The position numbers and the translations under genes were made by a program. 64,000 bases of DNA. Source: JAZKHE01 sp040385525. Lineage in GTDB: Bacteria > Bacteroidota > Bacteroidia > UBA4408. The notes under the pieces are model-generated. The model had not been told where the DNA came from and ran no database searches. It worked only from the letters and a program-made list of their open reading frames with translations. Shown piece after piece: positions 26,941 through 35,508 of this stretch. Numbering within the stretch: the first letter of the stretch is position 1; every line of letters starts with the position of its first letter. Where the stretch lies: NCBI GenBank assembly GCA_040385525.1, contig JAZKHE010000002.1, positions 992,001-1,056,000 on the forward strand, given 5' to 3'.

Positions 26941-27080
26941 CTAAATCTAAACCCAACTTTAAATCTCCAATTCAATAATTCTCTAACTTTAAACTTGCAA
27001 CTCCCTAACTTACTAATCAAACCAATCTACTAATAAACTAATTCCCCAACTTTAAACCTTAAACTTGCAACTTTAAACTA
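26941..27080. repeat. Degenerate AT-rich low-complexity repeat
   Basis: Imperfect copies of a unit like AACTTTAAACTTGCAACT interspersed with CTAACTTACTAAT-type words, between the cassette and the yifB stop. A related sequence lies at 36160-36258. It has no coding potential I can see. Confidence 0.5.
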
Positions 27081-27082
27081 TG

Positions 27083-28621
27083 TTACCCCGCCCAACTTTC
27101 TCTGTCTAAACTGCGATACTGAATAGCTTCAGCAATATGATTTGTTTCAATATTTTTTGAATTATCTAAATCGGCTATAGTGCGAGCTACTTTTAAAATA
27201 CGGCTATAGGCTCTTGCAGAAAGCCCCAAACGTTCCATAGCAACTTTTAATAAACTAGTTCCTGCTTCGTTTAAAACACAATGTTGTTCTAATAATTTAG
27301 AACTCATTTGTGCATTGTTATAAACTCCATCAGAGCCTTTATAACGTTCAGTCTGTATGTTGCGTGCTGCAATAACTCTTTTTCTTATTTCTTCACTCGA
27401 TTCTCCTTTTTTCTCATTTGATAATTCAGTAAACGGAACTGGCGTAACTTCTATATGAATATCAATTCTGTCTAACAAGGGACCAGAAATTTTATTCAAA
27501 TATTTTGAAACCATACCCGGTGCACAAACACAATCTTTGTCGGGATGATTGTAATATCCACAGGGGCAAGGATTCATAGAAGCCACCAACATAAATCCTG
27601 ATGGATATTCAACCGAAAATTTTGCGCGTGCAATAGTTACACTTCTTTCTTCTAACGGTTGGCGCATTACTTCAAGCACCGTTCTTTTAAATTCGGGTAA
27701 TTCATCTAAAAATAAAACGCCATTGTGTGCTAACGAAATTTCTCCTGGTTGTGGATTTCCGCCACCGCCAACAAGCGCTACATCGCTAATTGAGTGGTGT
27801 GGCGAACGAAATGGACGAACGTTAATAATAGAATTATTTTTACCCATTTTACCAGCTACCGAATGAATTTTTGTTGTTTCTAAAGCTTCATCTAACGAAA
27901 GTGGTGGTAAAATAGTTGGTAATCTTTTAGCAAGCATTGTTTTTCCTGCACCTGGTGGGCCAATCATAATAATGTTATGACCACCAGCCGCAGCAATTTC
28001 CATGGCGCGTTTAATATTTTCTTGTCCACGAACGTCTAAAAAATCAGAATCGAAATTGGTTTGTTTGTAGTAAAATTCCTTTTCTGTATCGAACGTTGTT
28101 GGGATTAAATTGTTTTTGTTTTCTAAAAAATCAATTACTTCTTGTAAAGATTCTACACCAATAATATCTAAACCTTCAACAATAGCTGCTTCAATTGCAT
28201 TTTGTTTGGGTAAAATAAATCCTTTAAAATTTTCTTTTTTGGCTTGCACAGCAATTGGCAATGCACCTTTTATGGGTTGCAAACCGCCATCTAACGAAAG
28301 CTCGCCCATAATAATATATTCTTCTAATTTAGAAGATTGTATTTGTTCGGATGCAGCTAAAATGCCAATTGCTAAGGGTAAATCGTAAGCACTTCCTTCT
28401 TTGCGAATATCGGCAGGAGCCATATTAATTACTATACGCTTACCCGGTTTTTTATAACCAATTTGTTTTACCGCCGATTCAATTCGTTGTTCCGATTCTT
28501 TAACTGCATTATCGGGTAAGCCCACCAAAAAAAATTTGCTGCCAGCAGTAACGTTAACTTCTATAGTAATAGTTGTTGCACTAATTCCATATACTGCAGA
28601 ACCGAAAGTTTTTACTAACAT
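27083..28621 (-). CDS. yifB: YifB family Mg-chelatase-like AAA ATPase (ComM-like)
   Basis: A 512-aa protein. The N-terminal region (about 1-180) is ChlI-like with GSAVYGISATTITIEVNV and the family block FFLVGLPDNAVKESEQR. A central AAA domain has Walker A GPPGAGKT near residue 220, and a C-terminal Mg_chelatase_C region follows. A cysteine-rich insertion (CPCGYYNHPDKDCVC) is typical. The related ComM is a helicase promoting branch migration during natural transformation; the same role is plausible here. Start ATG 28621. It lies 3 bases downstream of gmhA, so the two may be co-transcribed. Confidence 0.93.
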   Translation of the reverse strand: MLVKTFGSAVYGISATTITIEVNVTAGSKFFLVGLPDNAVKESEQRIESAVKQIGYKKPGKRIVINMAPADIRKEGSAYDLPLAIGILAASEQIQSSKLEEYIIMGELSLDGGLQPIKGALPIAVQAKKENFKGFILPKQNAIEAAIVEGLDIIGVESLQEVIDFLENKNNLIPTTFDTEKEFYYKQTNFDSDFLDVRGQENIKRAMEIAAAGGHNIIMIGPPGAGKTMLAKRLPTILPPLSLDEALETTKIHSVAGKMGKNNSIINVRPFRSPHHSISDVALVGGGGNPQPGEISLAHNGVLFLDELPEFKRTVLEVMRQPLEERSVTIARAKFSVEYPSGFMLVASMNPCPCGYYNHPDKDCVCAPGMVSKYLNKISGPLLDRIDIHIEVTPVPFTELSNEKKGESSEEIRKRVIAARNIQTERYKGSDGVYNNAQMSSKLLEQHCVLNEAGTSLLKVAMERLGLSARAYSRILKVARTIADLDNSKNIETNHIAEAIQYRSLDRESWAG

Positions 28622-28624
28622 AAA

Positions 28625-29197
28625 TTAAATTTTCGATTCAATATAATGAATTAAAGAATGAATTATTTTAATGTGAATTTCTTGTGCTCTATCTGCAAAT
28701 TCAGAATGAGGTGCACGAATTTCTATGTCGCATAATTTAGCAATTTCGCCACCTGTTTTTCCAGTAAGGGCAACTGTTTTTATTCCATTTTTTTTTGCAG
28801 CATGTATTGCTTCAATAACGTTTTTAGAATTTCCGCTGGTGCTAATTGCTAATAGTACATCTCCTTTTCTGCCAAGCGCTTCAATGTATCGCGAAAAAAT
28901 TTTATCAAAACCGTAATCGTTGCCAACACAAGTAATGTGCGATGCGTCAGAAATTGAAACAGCAGCTAAAGCTTTTCTGTCGTTTCTAAATCGACCACTT
29001 AATTCTTCTGCAAAATGCATGGCATCGCACATAGAACCTCCATTACCACACGAAATTATTTTGCCACCATTTTGTAATGAATCAATCATTAAAAGGGCAG
29101 CGTCTTCTATTTTTTTTAGATTGGCATCGTTTTTGTAAAATTCTTCAAGTAATTGATTGGCTTCTTGAAAATTATTTTGAATCAAACTTATTGACAT
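28625..29197 (-). CDS. gmhA: Phosphoheptose isomerase
   Basis: A 190-aa SIS-domain enzyme converting sedoheptulose 7-phosphate to D-glycero-D-manno-heptose 7-phosphate, the first step to ADP-heptose for the lipopolysaccharide inner core. Matching blocks are SCGNGGSMCDAMHFAEEL, the LLAISTSGNSKNVIEA phosphate-binding loop and a C-terminal AQEIHIKIIHSLIHY helix. The start is ATG 29197; an in-frame TTG at 29218 lies inside the -7 box. The later heptose genes are not in the window. It may serve the polysaccharide locus at 9068-19219, but they are not linked. Confidence 0.9.
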   Translation of the reverse strand: MSISLIQNNFQEANQLLEEFYKNDANLKKIEDAALLMIDSLQNGGKIISCGNGGSMCDAMHFAEELSGRFRNDRKALAAVSISDASHITCVGNDYGFDKIFSRYIEALGRKGDVLLAISTSGNSKNVIEAIHAAKKNGIKTVALTGKTGGEIAKLCDIEIRAPHSEFADRAQEIHIKIIHSLIHYIESKI

Positions 29198-29215
29198 ATT
29201 GCTAAACTTATTAAC

Positions 29216-29223
29216 CAAAAGTA
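29216..29223 (-). promoter_or_regulatory. -7 promoter box (TACTTTTG) of gmhA-yifB
   Basis: A perfect TAnnTTTG, 18 bases before ATG 29197. It contains the alternative TTG at 29218, which is therefore not the start. Confidence 0.65.
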
Positions 29224-29292
29224 AGTATTTTACTTTATTTATAGGATTGAATATTTGATTTTTATATAAATTGTTATAAATTTACATCAACA

Positions 29293-29811
29293 ATGCTAAA
29301 TAAACATAATTTTAAATTGGTAAAACCGATGATTAAAAAGGCTTTTTTTGTTACAGCATTAGCTCTATTCTTTGCTAATTACGTTAGTGCTCAATCTACT
29401 ACAGTTACTGCTGGTTCGGGCAAAGGTTCTGATACTCAAACAGGTGATTTAAATTGTTTTCAACGTTATGAAAAAGCGTTTAAAGAAAGAGGTGCTAAGT
29501 TAATTGATGATGGCCAGCACGATAATGTTGTAATTACTGTTCGTAAAGGTAATGAATGTGAGTGCTTAACTGGTAAAGTATTAATTGAATACGGTGCTGT
29601 TATAAAAACTTACGTTAAAATGGAAGACGGTAAATACGAAGAGTTGAATAAAAAGTTTAAAACAGGTTTAGGCGATATTTATGTTTTTAATGGAATATCA
29701 AAAACGAGAACTACAATTGATAGTGAACTAATAAATGTAGTTTTTGTAGATAAAATAAATCCTAAAAAAGCTAACTACGTTAAAGCGCCAGATGTTCCAA
29801 AAGATTTTTAA
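29293..29811 (+). CDS. Small secreted protein, function unknown
   Basis: A 172-aa frame from ATG 29293; an internal ATG at 29329 would give a cleaner signal peptide (MIKKAFFVTALALFF, ending VSAQ) and is the likelier start. The mature part has CFQRYEKAFKERG, a CEC pair (GNECECLTGKV) and a C-terminal KKANYVKAPDVP segment. With one or two cysteine pairs it may be a small periplasmic or surface protein. No family is recognised. A terminator at 29836-29862 closes the gene. Confidence 0.65.
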   Translation: MLNKHNFKLVKPMIKKAFFVTALALFFANYVSAQSTTVTAGSGKGSDTQTGDLNCFQRYEKAFKERGAKLIDDGQHDNVVITVRKGNECECLTGKVLIEYGAVIKTYVKMEDGKYEELNKKFKTGLGDIYVFNGISKTRTTIDSELINVVFVDKINPKKANYVKAPDVPKDF

Positions 29812-29835
29812 TAAACTTCTCATATAAAGTAATTT

Positions 29836-29862
29836 AAAAAGAGCTCATTGAGCTCTTTTTTC
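29836..29862 (+). terminator. Rho-independent terminator
   Basis: Stem AAAAAGAGCT/AGCTCTTTTT (29836-29845 and 29851-29860) with a 5-base loop and a T-run. Confidence 0.85.
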
Positions 29863-29937
29863 GTTTTAAAAATAACTTATTATCCGATAAAATTAGATTT
29901 TTTTACGTCTAAATGTTGCGTGTATTGTTTTTTTTTA

Positions 29938-29945
29938 TATTTTTG
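29938..29945 (+). promoter_or_regulatory. -7 promoter box (TATTTTTG)
   Basis: A perfect TAnnTTTG, 17 bases before ATG 29963. It probably drives the 85-aa gene, the T9SS gene and, by read-through, the membrane enzymes downstream. Confidence 0.6.
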
Positions 29946-29962
29946 GTGTAAAATTCAGTACT

Positions 29963-30220
29963 ATGAAAAGTATAGCTTTATTTGTTTTACTACTATTTGT
30001 TTCTTTTTCAAGTGCGTTTTCTCAAGAATTGAAAATGGCTGAGTCAGATTTTGATAAGGCTAAAATGAAAACAAAGCCATCTGAAAAGATAGTTATTGAA
30101 GATTCTTCTAAAAAATCGTACTTAACAAAAAAAACAAACCCAGCTGAAAAATCAGTTGCAAGTTCTGATTCTATAAATGGAACAGTAATAATTACAGAAA
30201 GGAGGAGAGATGAAAAATAA
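29963..30220 (+). CDS. Small secreted lysine/serine-rich peptide
   Basis: An 85-aa protein with a clear signal peptide ending AFSQ. The mature 60 residues are highly charged (KAKMKTKPSEK, KKSYLTKKTNPAEK), without cysteines, and end in ERRRDEK. They look disordered. The last 11 bases overlap the next gene, whose strong ribosome binding site lies in this gene's final codons, so the two are translationally coupled. Function unknown; it may be a partner of the exported protein downstream. Confidence 0.6.
   Translation: MKSIALFVLLLFVSFSSAFSQELKMAESDFDKAKMKTKPSEKIVIEDSSKKSYLTKKTNPAEKSVASSDSINGTVIITERRRDEK
30198..30205 (+). promoter_or_regulatory. Strong Shine-Dalgarno site (AAAGGAGG) before 30210
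   Basis: GGAGG at 30201-30205 ends 4 bases before ATG 30210, inside the preceding coding sequence. Such sites are rare in Bacteroidota. Confidence 0.7.
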
Positions 30221-31808
30221 ATTTTTAGCATTTCTATTTTTGCTTGTCATTAGTTTATTGTACTCTAAAAGTAGCTTTGCTGCTTTTTGTACTCCAATCA
30301 ATGGAGATAGATGTACAAACCCGCTTTCAATGTCAAGAAATTCTTGTCAGGATTTGAATACAACAGCAGCTGATTGTGGTCCAGATTATACACAAGCTTC
30401 TTACCCTTGTTCTGCTTCTGATAATGATATGTGGGTATCTATTACGCTTACCGCTTGTTCTCATTTAACTTTAACAGCTACAGAATCAATCAGTGGTAAT
30501 GTAAATGTTATGTTGCTTAAAGATTGTAGTACAATTATAGAAAGCGGTTGTGGTTCTGGTGCAGGAGCAGGTGTATCAATAACTGGTGAATATTTACCAG
30601 CAGGAACTTATTTTGCCGTTGTTTCTGGCGCATCTGCCACAGGTACAATAAGGTTATGTAATTCTGTTACTTCTGCAGGTAGTGCACCTTCAAACGATGC
30701 ATGCGGTTCTCCTATAACACTTACAGCTGGTAATGGATATAATGATGATTTAGGTGGAGCAAGTAACGCGCTTACTGGTACAAATTTTTGTGCAACAGCA
30801 ACCAACGTTACAGTTTGTGGAACAGCCAATCAGGACTCTTATACTTATGTAGATATGGCTACATGTTATATTACAAATTATAGTAATCCTGGTTTAGAGG
30901 GAGCAAATCCTTGTTGGGGGTCTGTTGAAAATAATGTTTGGTATCAATTTACAGCTCCAACAACCGATAATTACTATTTTGAGTTGTTTAGTCAATCGTG
31001 TAATACACCTAATGGAGTTCAGTTTTTAGTCACTACCGTAAAAAATTGCTCAAATGCCGAAGCAACAGCTGGCGGTTTAATGACAGCTCTTTCTGGTGGC
31101 TCTGGTGGCTATGCTTGTACTAGTACCTCTACAACTAATAATATTTATTTAGAAGTTAATTTAACTGCTGGTACTACTTATTATATTTCTGTTGATGGTT
31201 TTGCTGGTTCTGCATGTAGTTACGAACTTATGGCGGGTATAGTACAAGCAATTCCATTAGCATTAAATGTTAAGTCTTTTACTGGTAAAAGTGTAGATGG
31301 CGGAAATTTAATTGAATGGGTAATTGGCGATTTAAAGGCAACTAAGAGTTATGTTTTAGAAAAATCACACGATGGTATTAACTTTTCTAATGTGGATGTA
31401 TTAAAGTCAACAAATTCCGATAAAGGTTCGTTTAAGTTTTTAGATGAAAATGTTGAACATGAAAAAACATACTACAGAGTATCCGTTTTTGATGATAATA
31501 ATACATCAAAAGAGAGAACCGAAGTTATTTCTGTAAATAAATCTGATAAAAAAGATATTGCGCTTTTTAGTGTTTATCCAAATCCATCAGAAAGCAATGT
31601 GACAATTAGTTTTCATTCAGATAACGCAATTGACAAGTTTTTTTATATCTACAATTCAACAGGTAAGTTAGTTAAAGAAATAATTGTTATACCACAAGTT
31701 GGTTTAAACGAATTTGAAATTGAAACTGCTTTGTTTGAAAAAGGAATTTATCAGTTAATACTCGTTTCAACTAATCAAACAGATAAAATAAAATTTATAA
31801 AAAATTAA
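30210..31808 (+). CDS. T9SS-exported surface protein with type-A sorting domain
   Basis: A 532-aa secreted protein. A signal peptide (hydrophobic run to SSFAAFC) is followed by two Cys-rich modules at about residues 25-150 and 155-345, similar to PPC-like domains (NDMWVSITLTACSHLTLTAT; NNVWYQFTAPTTDNYYFEL). A conserved region from about 350 carries the IEWVIGDLKATKSYVLEKS motif often seen before T9SS sorting domains. The last 75 residues form the type-A sorting domain (SVYPNPSESNVTISF, ending FEKGIYQLILV and IKFIKN). It should cross the outer membrane by T9SS and be cell-attached or released. Followed by a terminator and three membrane enzymes. Confidence 0.88.
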   Translation: MKNKFLAFLFLLVISLLYSKSSFAAFCTPINGDRCTNPLSMSRNSCQDLNTTAADCGPDYTQASYPCSASDNDMWVSITLTACSHLTLTATESISGNVNVMLLKDCSTIIESGCGSGAGAGVSITGEYLPAGTYFAVVSGASATGTIRLCNSVTSAGSAPSNDACGSPITLTAGNGYNDDLGGASNALTGTNFCATATNVTVCGTANQDSYTYVDMATCYITNYSNPGLEGANPCWGSVENNVWYQFTAPTTDNYYFELFSQSCNTPNGVQFLVTTVKNCSNAEATAGGLMTALSGGSGGYACTSTSTTNNIYLEVNLTAGTTYYISVDGFAGSACSYELMAGIVQAIPLALNVKSFTGKSVDGGNLIEWVIGDLKATKSYVLEKSHDGINFSNVDVLKSTNSDKGSFKFLDENVEHEKTYYRVSVFDDNNTSKERTEVISVNKSDKKDIALFSVYPNPSESNVTISFHSDNAIDKFFYIYNSTGKLVKEIIVIPQVGLNEFEIETALFEKGIYQLILVSTNQTDKIKFIKN

Positions 31809-31839
31809 GTGTTAAGTGTAATTTTTAACTTAATTTTAG

Positions 31840-31866
31840 AAGGATGTTGTTTACATCCTTTTTTTA
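31840..31866 (+). terminator. Terminator or attenuator between the T9SS gene and the SpeE-like genes
   Basis: Stem AAGGATGT/ACATCCTT (31840-31847 and 31853-31860), 5-base loop, T-run. An in-frame ATG at 31844 lies inside the stem and is not a plausible start. Confidence 0.8.
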
Positions 31867-31882
31867 TGTTTTAATTTTTAAA

Positions 31883-33403
31883 GTGAAAGCCAATTACTCA
31901 AACGTTGCATTTATTATAGGAGGTGTTTCAGTTTCAACGGAATTGCTTTGCTATCAGCTTCTGCAACCATTCGCTGGAAACTCTTTTTTTATTTGGTTGA
32001 TAACATTATCGTTTACATTAATTGGAATGTTGTTGGGGTATTATTCTACTTATAATAAAAATACAACAGTTGAATCTTTGCCAAAGTATATTTGTATTGC
32101 ATTGTTTTTTTATTTTGCATCAACTTATATTACAAAACAAATAATCTATAAATTTTATACCTTAGATTATAGATTATTAAGCGCAATAATTGCATTGTTT
32201 TTTGTAATTCCAGTTTCATTTTATTTAACTAAAATAACTCCAATACTTGTTTCGGTATCAAAAAAAAATGAGGAACAAAAAAATGTTGGTAATCTCTTTT
32301 TATTATCTACAATTGGTGCGGCAACTTTTATTTTAGTTACGGGTGTAGTTTTAATACCCTATTTTGGTTTTTTAACTTCTAAATTTCTATTAAGTGTATG
32401 TTTATTAATTTGTGTATTTGTATGTTATAAAATTTCAAAATCTAAAAGTAAATTGTATATTTATTTAGGCATGTTAATTGTTTTTTTTCAGCTTTTAGAA
32501 GTTATAGTAAGTAAAAAACAAATGGTTGCAAATTCAACTATAGAATACGCATCAAGTAGTATATTGGGGCAAATGCAGGTAATTAATAATGGTAAAGCAA
32601 AAATGTTGGTTGTTAATAGTATGCTCCAATCAACTGATAATATAAACGAAGATTTTTCGACATTCCCATACGTACATTTTATTTCTTACGTATCTTCTTT
32701 GTATCCAGAAAAATCTAATATTCTTTTAGGTGGAGTTGGTTCTGGTAGTTTAATTAAAGAATTTATTAAACTAAAATTAAATGTAACCGCTGTTGATATT
32801 GATAAAAGAATGTTTGATGTTGCCGAAGAAAATTTTAATTTAAATAGAGAATTGTATGATTTTTATGTGGATGATTTTAGACATTTTTTAAATAAAACAA
32901 AAAATAAATATGATGTTGTTGTTCTTGATATAAGTATAGGAGAGAGCCAACCAGCGCATTTATATACTGTTGAGAGTTTTTCGAAAATTAAAGATTGTTT
33001 AACCGAAAACGGAATTGTATTAATTCATTATGTTGCAGATACAAAAAGTAAAAGTTTTTGTTCATTATATAACACAATTTTAGAATCGGGTATGCAAAGT
33101 AAAGTGTATTCAACTAATGAATATTCAAATTCAGACTTGGTTTTAGTTGTAACAAAAAATAATTTAAATAAATACTTAAATGCTAATCAGTTTAGAAAAA
33201 ATGATAGGCATGTAGAAGCGCTTAAAATTGCGAATTTTTATAATAAGCCTAAATCTGATTTTAATTGCGCAAATGCAATTATTTTTACCGACAATAACCC
33301 CGTTTTAGATATTTTGCACCAGGAATTTGTTATAGAAACAAGAACAAATACGCTTAAAAATGTACCAACTTTAAAGGTTAATAATTTAATTGGATATGAA
33401 TAA
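31883..33403 (+). CDS. Membrane-fused spermidine-synthase-like protein, copy 1
   Basis: A 506-aa protein with GTG start at 31883; the earlier ATG at 31844 is inside a terminator stem and would break the alignment with the two paralogues. The N-terminal half has six to seven hydrophobic helices. The C-terminal half is a spermidine-synthase-like SAM domain: LLGGVGSGSLIKE near residue 283, VDIDKRMFDVAEENF, and DVVVLDISIGESQPAHLYTVESF. Real spermidine synthases have an Asp-x-x-Asp-Pro motif at the last site; here it is replaced, so polyamine synthesis is not supported. First of three overlapping paralogues. Substrate unknown. Confidence 0.8.
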   Translation: MKANYSNVAFIIGGVSVSTELLCYQLLQPFAGNSFFIWLITLSFTLIGMLLGYYSTYNKNTTVESLPKYICIALFFYFASTYITKQIIYKFYTLDYRLLSAIIALFFVIPVSFYLTKITPILVSVSKKNEEQKNVGNLFLLSTIGAATFILVTGVVLIPYFGFLTSKFLLSVCLLICVFVCYKISKSKSKLYIYLGMLIVFFQLLEVIVSKKQMVANSTIEYASSSILGQMQVINNGKAKMLVVNSMLQSTDNINEDFSTFPYVHFISYVSSLYPEKSNILLGGVGSGSLIKEFIKLKLNVTAVDIDKRMFDVAEENFNLNRELYDFYVDDFRHFLNKTKNKYDVVVLDISIGESQPAHLYTVESFSKIKDCLTENGIVLIHYVADTKSKSFCSLYNTILESGMQSKVYSTNEYSNSDLVLVVTKNNLNKYLNANQFRKNDRHVEALKIANFYNKPKSDFNCANAIIFTDNNPVLDILHQEFVIETRTNTLKNVPTLKVNNLIGYE

Positions 33404-34925
33404 AAATAAATTGATTTTTATTTTGCTGTTTATAGAAGGATTCCTTTTGTCCTGTATTGAATTAGCCTATTCTAAATATTCAAATTCGTTTTTTGGAAAT
33501 TCGCTTTATAACTGGAGTTTTATAATTGGCTTAACAATGTTTTTTTTAGTAATTGGATATTTGTTAAGCTTAACAAAATTTGTAATTAATTTTTATTCTA
33601 AAATAGAAAATGTATTGTTGGTGTTTTCGTTAATCTGTGTAATTACTTTTTCATTATTTTCGTTACACGAAGTTTTGTTTTTAAAAATCTATAGTTTATT
33701 TCAGCATGTTTTAGCATCTTCTTTTGCGTCAGCTTTTTTGTTTTTAAGCTTGCCTATTTCAATAATAGCAACTATTCCAACAACAATAACGTTTCATTTA
33801 TCAAAGCAAAAAAATGATTTACAATCAAAAACAGGGAACACTTTTTTTGTTTCAACCTTAGGAGGGATTTTTGGCGCAATACTATTTGGCGTTTTTATTT
33901 TACCCAACTTAGGCTATTTTAATGGCTATAAAGTTCTTTCTATTTCTGTATTGATTTTTGTTTGTATCACTTTGTTGTATTTAAAGAAATTTAAAGTATT
34001 TACGTTGTCGTTAGTTTTTTTGGTGTTAGTTTTTTTGAAAGAAAATGCAATTGCTAATACAGATATAATTTACGAATCAGAAGGATTGTTAGGGAAAATA
34101 CAAGTGGTTAACTACAGAGGGGTTTTAGGAAAAATTGAAGGGAGACAATTAATTTGTAATAATTCAATTCAAACATGGATTGACACCAAAACTGGAAACT
34201 CCTTAGGCAAATATCCTTATATAATTGAAAGTATAATTCAAGAAAGAAAAAGCGGTAATCAAATTGCAAAAACAGGCTTAGTGCTTGGTTTGGGCGGAGG
34301 AACAATAAGTTATATTTTAGAAAAAAATAATATTAAATGCTATAGTGTTGAGCTTGATAAAAGAATAGCTGAGGTTTCTAAAAAATATTTTTACAACTTT
34401 AAAAACAATGAAATTATTATTAATGATGCCAGAAAATATTTGAATACTGATAATAAAACATACGACGTTATAGTTTCTGATGTATTTATTAGTGAAAATC
34501 CTCCCTATCATATTTTAACTTTAGAATCTTTTCAATTAATTAAAAATAGATTGTCACAAAATGGAATTTATATAATTAATTTTAACGGTTACATACAAGG
34601 AAAAGATGGTTTAGTAGGACGAAGTTTGGTTAAAACACTTAAAAAATCAGGTTTTCAAGTTAGATGCATTGTTGGCTCAGATGATCAAGAAACTAGAAAC
34701 AATATTTATATCTGTTATAAATCTGATGAAGATTTTAAAACTTCTACAATTGAAAACACTTTAAAAATAAATAATGTAAGTGAATTTGATTTGAATACAA
34801 TTCAGCTAAATGATAGTTATGTGTTTACAGATAATGATCCTGTTTTAGAACTAATTAATTCTAAATCGGCAGTTAATTGGAGAAAACATTCAATAGAATA
34901 TTTAAAAAATAATTATGAAAAATAA
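33396..34925 (+). CDS. Membrane-fused spermidine-synthase-like protein, copy 2
   Basis: A 509-aa paralogue of the previous protein. Start ATG 33396, overlapping the previous stop as ATGAATAA. The membrane half begins with KLIFILLFIEGFLLSCIELAYSK. The SAM domain has a cleaner motif I, LVLGLGGGTISYIL, near residue 298, then YSVELDKRIAEVSKKYF and DVIVSDVFISENPPYHILTLE. The aminopropyltransferase Asp-Pro pair is again missing, as in many fused MFS/spermidine-synthase-like proteins. Probably a methyltransferase-fold enzyme acting at the inner membrane, with an unknown substrate. Confidence 0.82.
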   Translation: MNKNKLIFILLFIEGFLLSCIELAYSKYSNSFFGNSLYNWSFIIGLTMFFLVIGYLLSLTKFVINFYSKIENVLLVFSLICVITFSLFSLHEVLFLKIYSLFQHVLASSFASAFLFLSLPISIIATIPTTITFHLSKQKNDLQSKTGNTFFVSTLGGIFGAILFGVFILPNLGYFNGYKVLSISVLIFVCITLLYLKKFKVFTLSLVFLVLVFLKENAIANTDIIYESEGLLGKIQVVNYRGVLGKIEGRQLICNNSIQTWIDTKTGNSLGKYPYIIESIIQERKSGNQIAKTGLVLGLGGGTISYILEKNNIKCYSVELDKRIAEVSKKYFYNFKNNEIIINDARKYLNTDNKTYDVIVSDVFISENPPYHILTLESFQLIKNRLSQNGIYIINFNGYIQGKDGLVGRSLVKTLKKSGFQVRCIVGSDDQETRNNIYICYKSDEDFKTSTIENTLKINNVSEFDLNTIQLNDSYVFTDNDPVLELINSKSAVNWRKHSIEYLKNNYEK

Positions 34926-35508
34926 TAAATTATTTTTAATCACATCTTTTATAGAAGGTGGTACATTGTTAGCAACAGAGCTAATAAGTGCTAAAGCAGT
35001 TGCTCCATATTATGGAACATCAATAGTTGTTTGGGCTTTGGTTTTATCAATTACATTATTAGGTTTAGCAATTGGCTACTATTTAGGTGGTAAATATACT
35101 GTTAACGAGTTTTCGAATAAGCCATTGTTAATTGTTTTTGGAGCAGCCATAGTTTTAAATTTAATTTCTCCATTTCTATCAAAAGCAATAATGCAAATGC
35201 TAATTAATTTTGATTTGGGAATAGCTGTATTCATTTCTTTACTAATTTTTTTGGCGCCATTAATGATAGTTTACGGAATGATTTCGCCAATGATTGTTGG
35301 TAAATTGCAGTTGTTTAATACAACACAAAATAATGTGGGTTTAGTTTTTAGTGTGTCAACTTTTGGAGGAGTTTTGTTTTGTTTTTTGTATGGACTTTAT
35401 GTAATTCCTTTTTGGGGATTAAATGAAGCTTATTTTTTAAACGCAGTATTGCTTTTATTTTGTTTACCAATTTTTGTTTTTGGAAAAACTACTACAATTA
35501 AAAATTAA
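34915..35508 (+). CDS. Membrane half only of a spermidine-synthase-like protein, copy 3
   Basis: A 197-aa protein corresponding to the membrane half of the two preceding paralogues: FIEGGTLLATELISAKAVAPYYG, then about six helices ending VIPFWGLNEAYFLNAVLLLFCLPI. The SAM domain is absent; the frame stops within a few codons of the last helix and the next gene is convergent, leaving no space for a remnant. It overlaps copy 2 by 11 bases. Either a C-terminally deleted paralogue or a dedicated membrane subunit working with copies 1 and 2. Confidence 0.78.
   Translation: MKNNKLFLITSFIEGGTLLATELISAKAVAPYYGTSIVVWALVLSITLLGLAIGYYLGGKYTVNEFSNKPLLIVFGAAIVLNLISPFLSKAIMQMLINFDLGIAVFISLLIFLAPLMIVYGMISPMIVGKLQLFNTTQNNVGLVFSVSTFGGVLFCFLYGLYVIPFWGLNEAYFLNAVLLLFCLPIFVFGKTTTIKN

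Noticed and set aside
31844..31882. ATG start for the first SpeE-like gene
   Set aside because: The ATG lies in a terminator stem and the extra residues do not match the two paralogues. GTG 31883 fits better.
31883..34925. Spermidine synthase (speE) as gene name
   Set aside because: The Asp-x-x-Asp-Pro catalytic motif is missing in both copies, and membrane fusion differs from SpeE.
34915..35508. Third SpeE-like copy as a frameshifted pseudogene
   Set aside because: The frame is clean, starts by overlap with copy 2 and ends properly after the membrane half. No remnant of a SAM domain follows.
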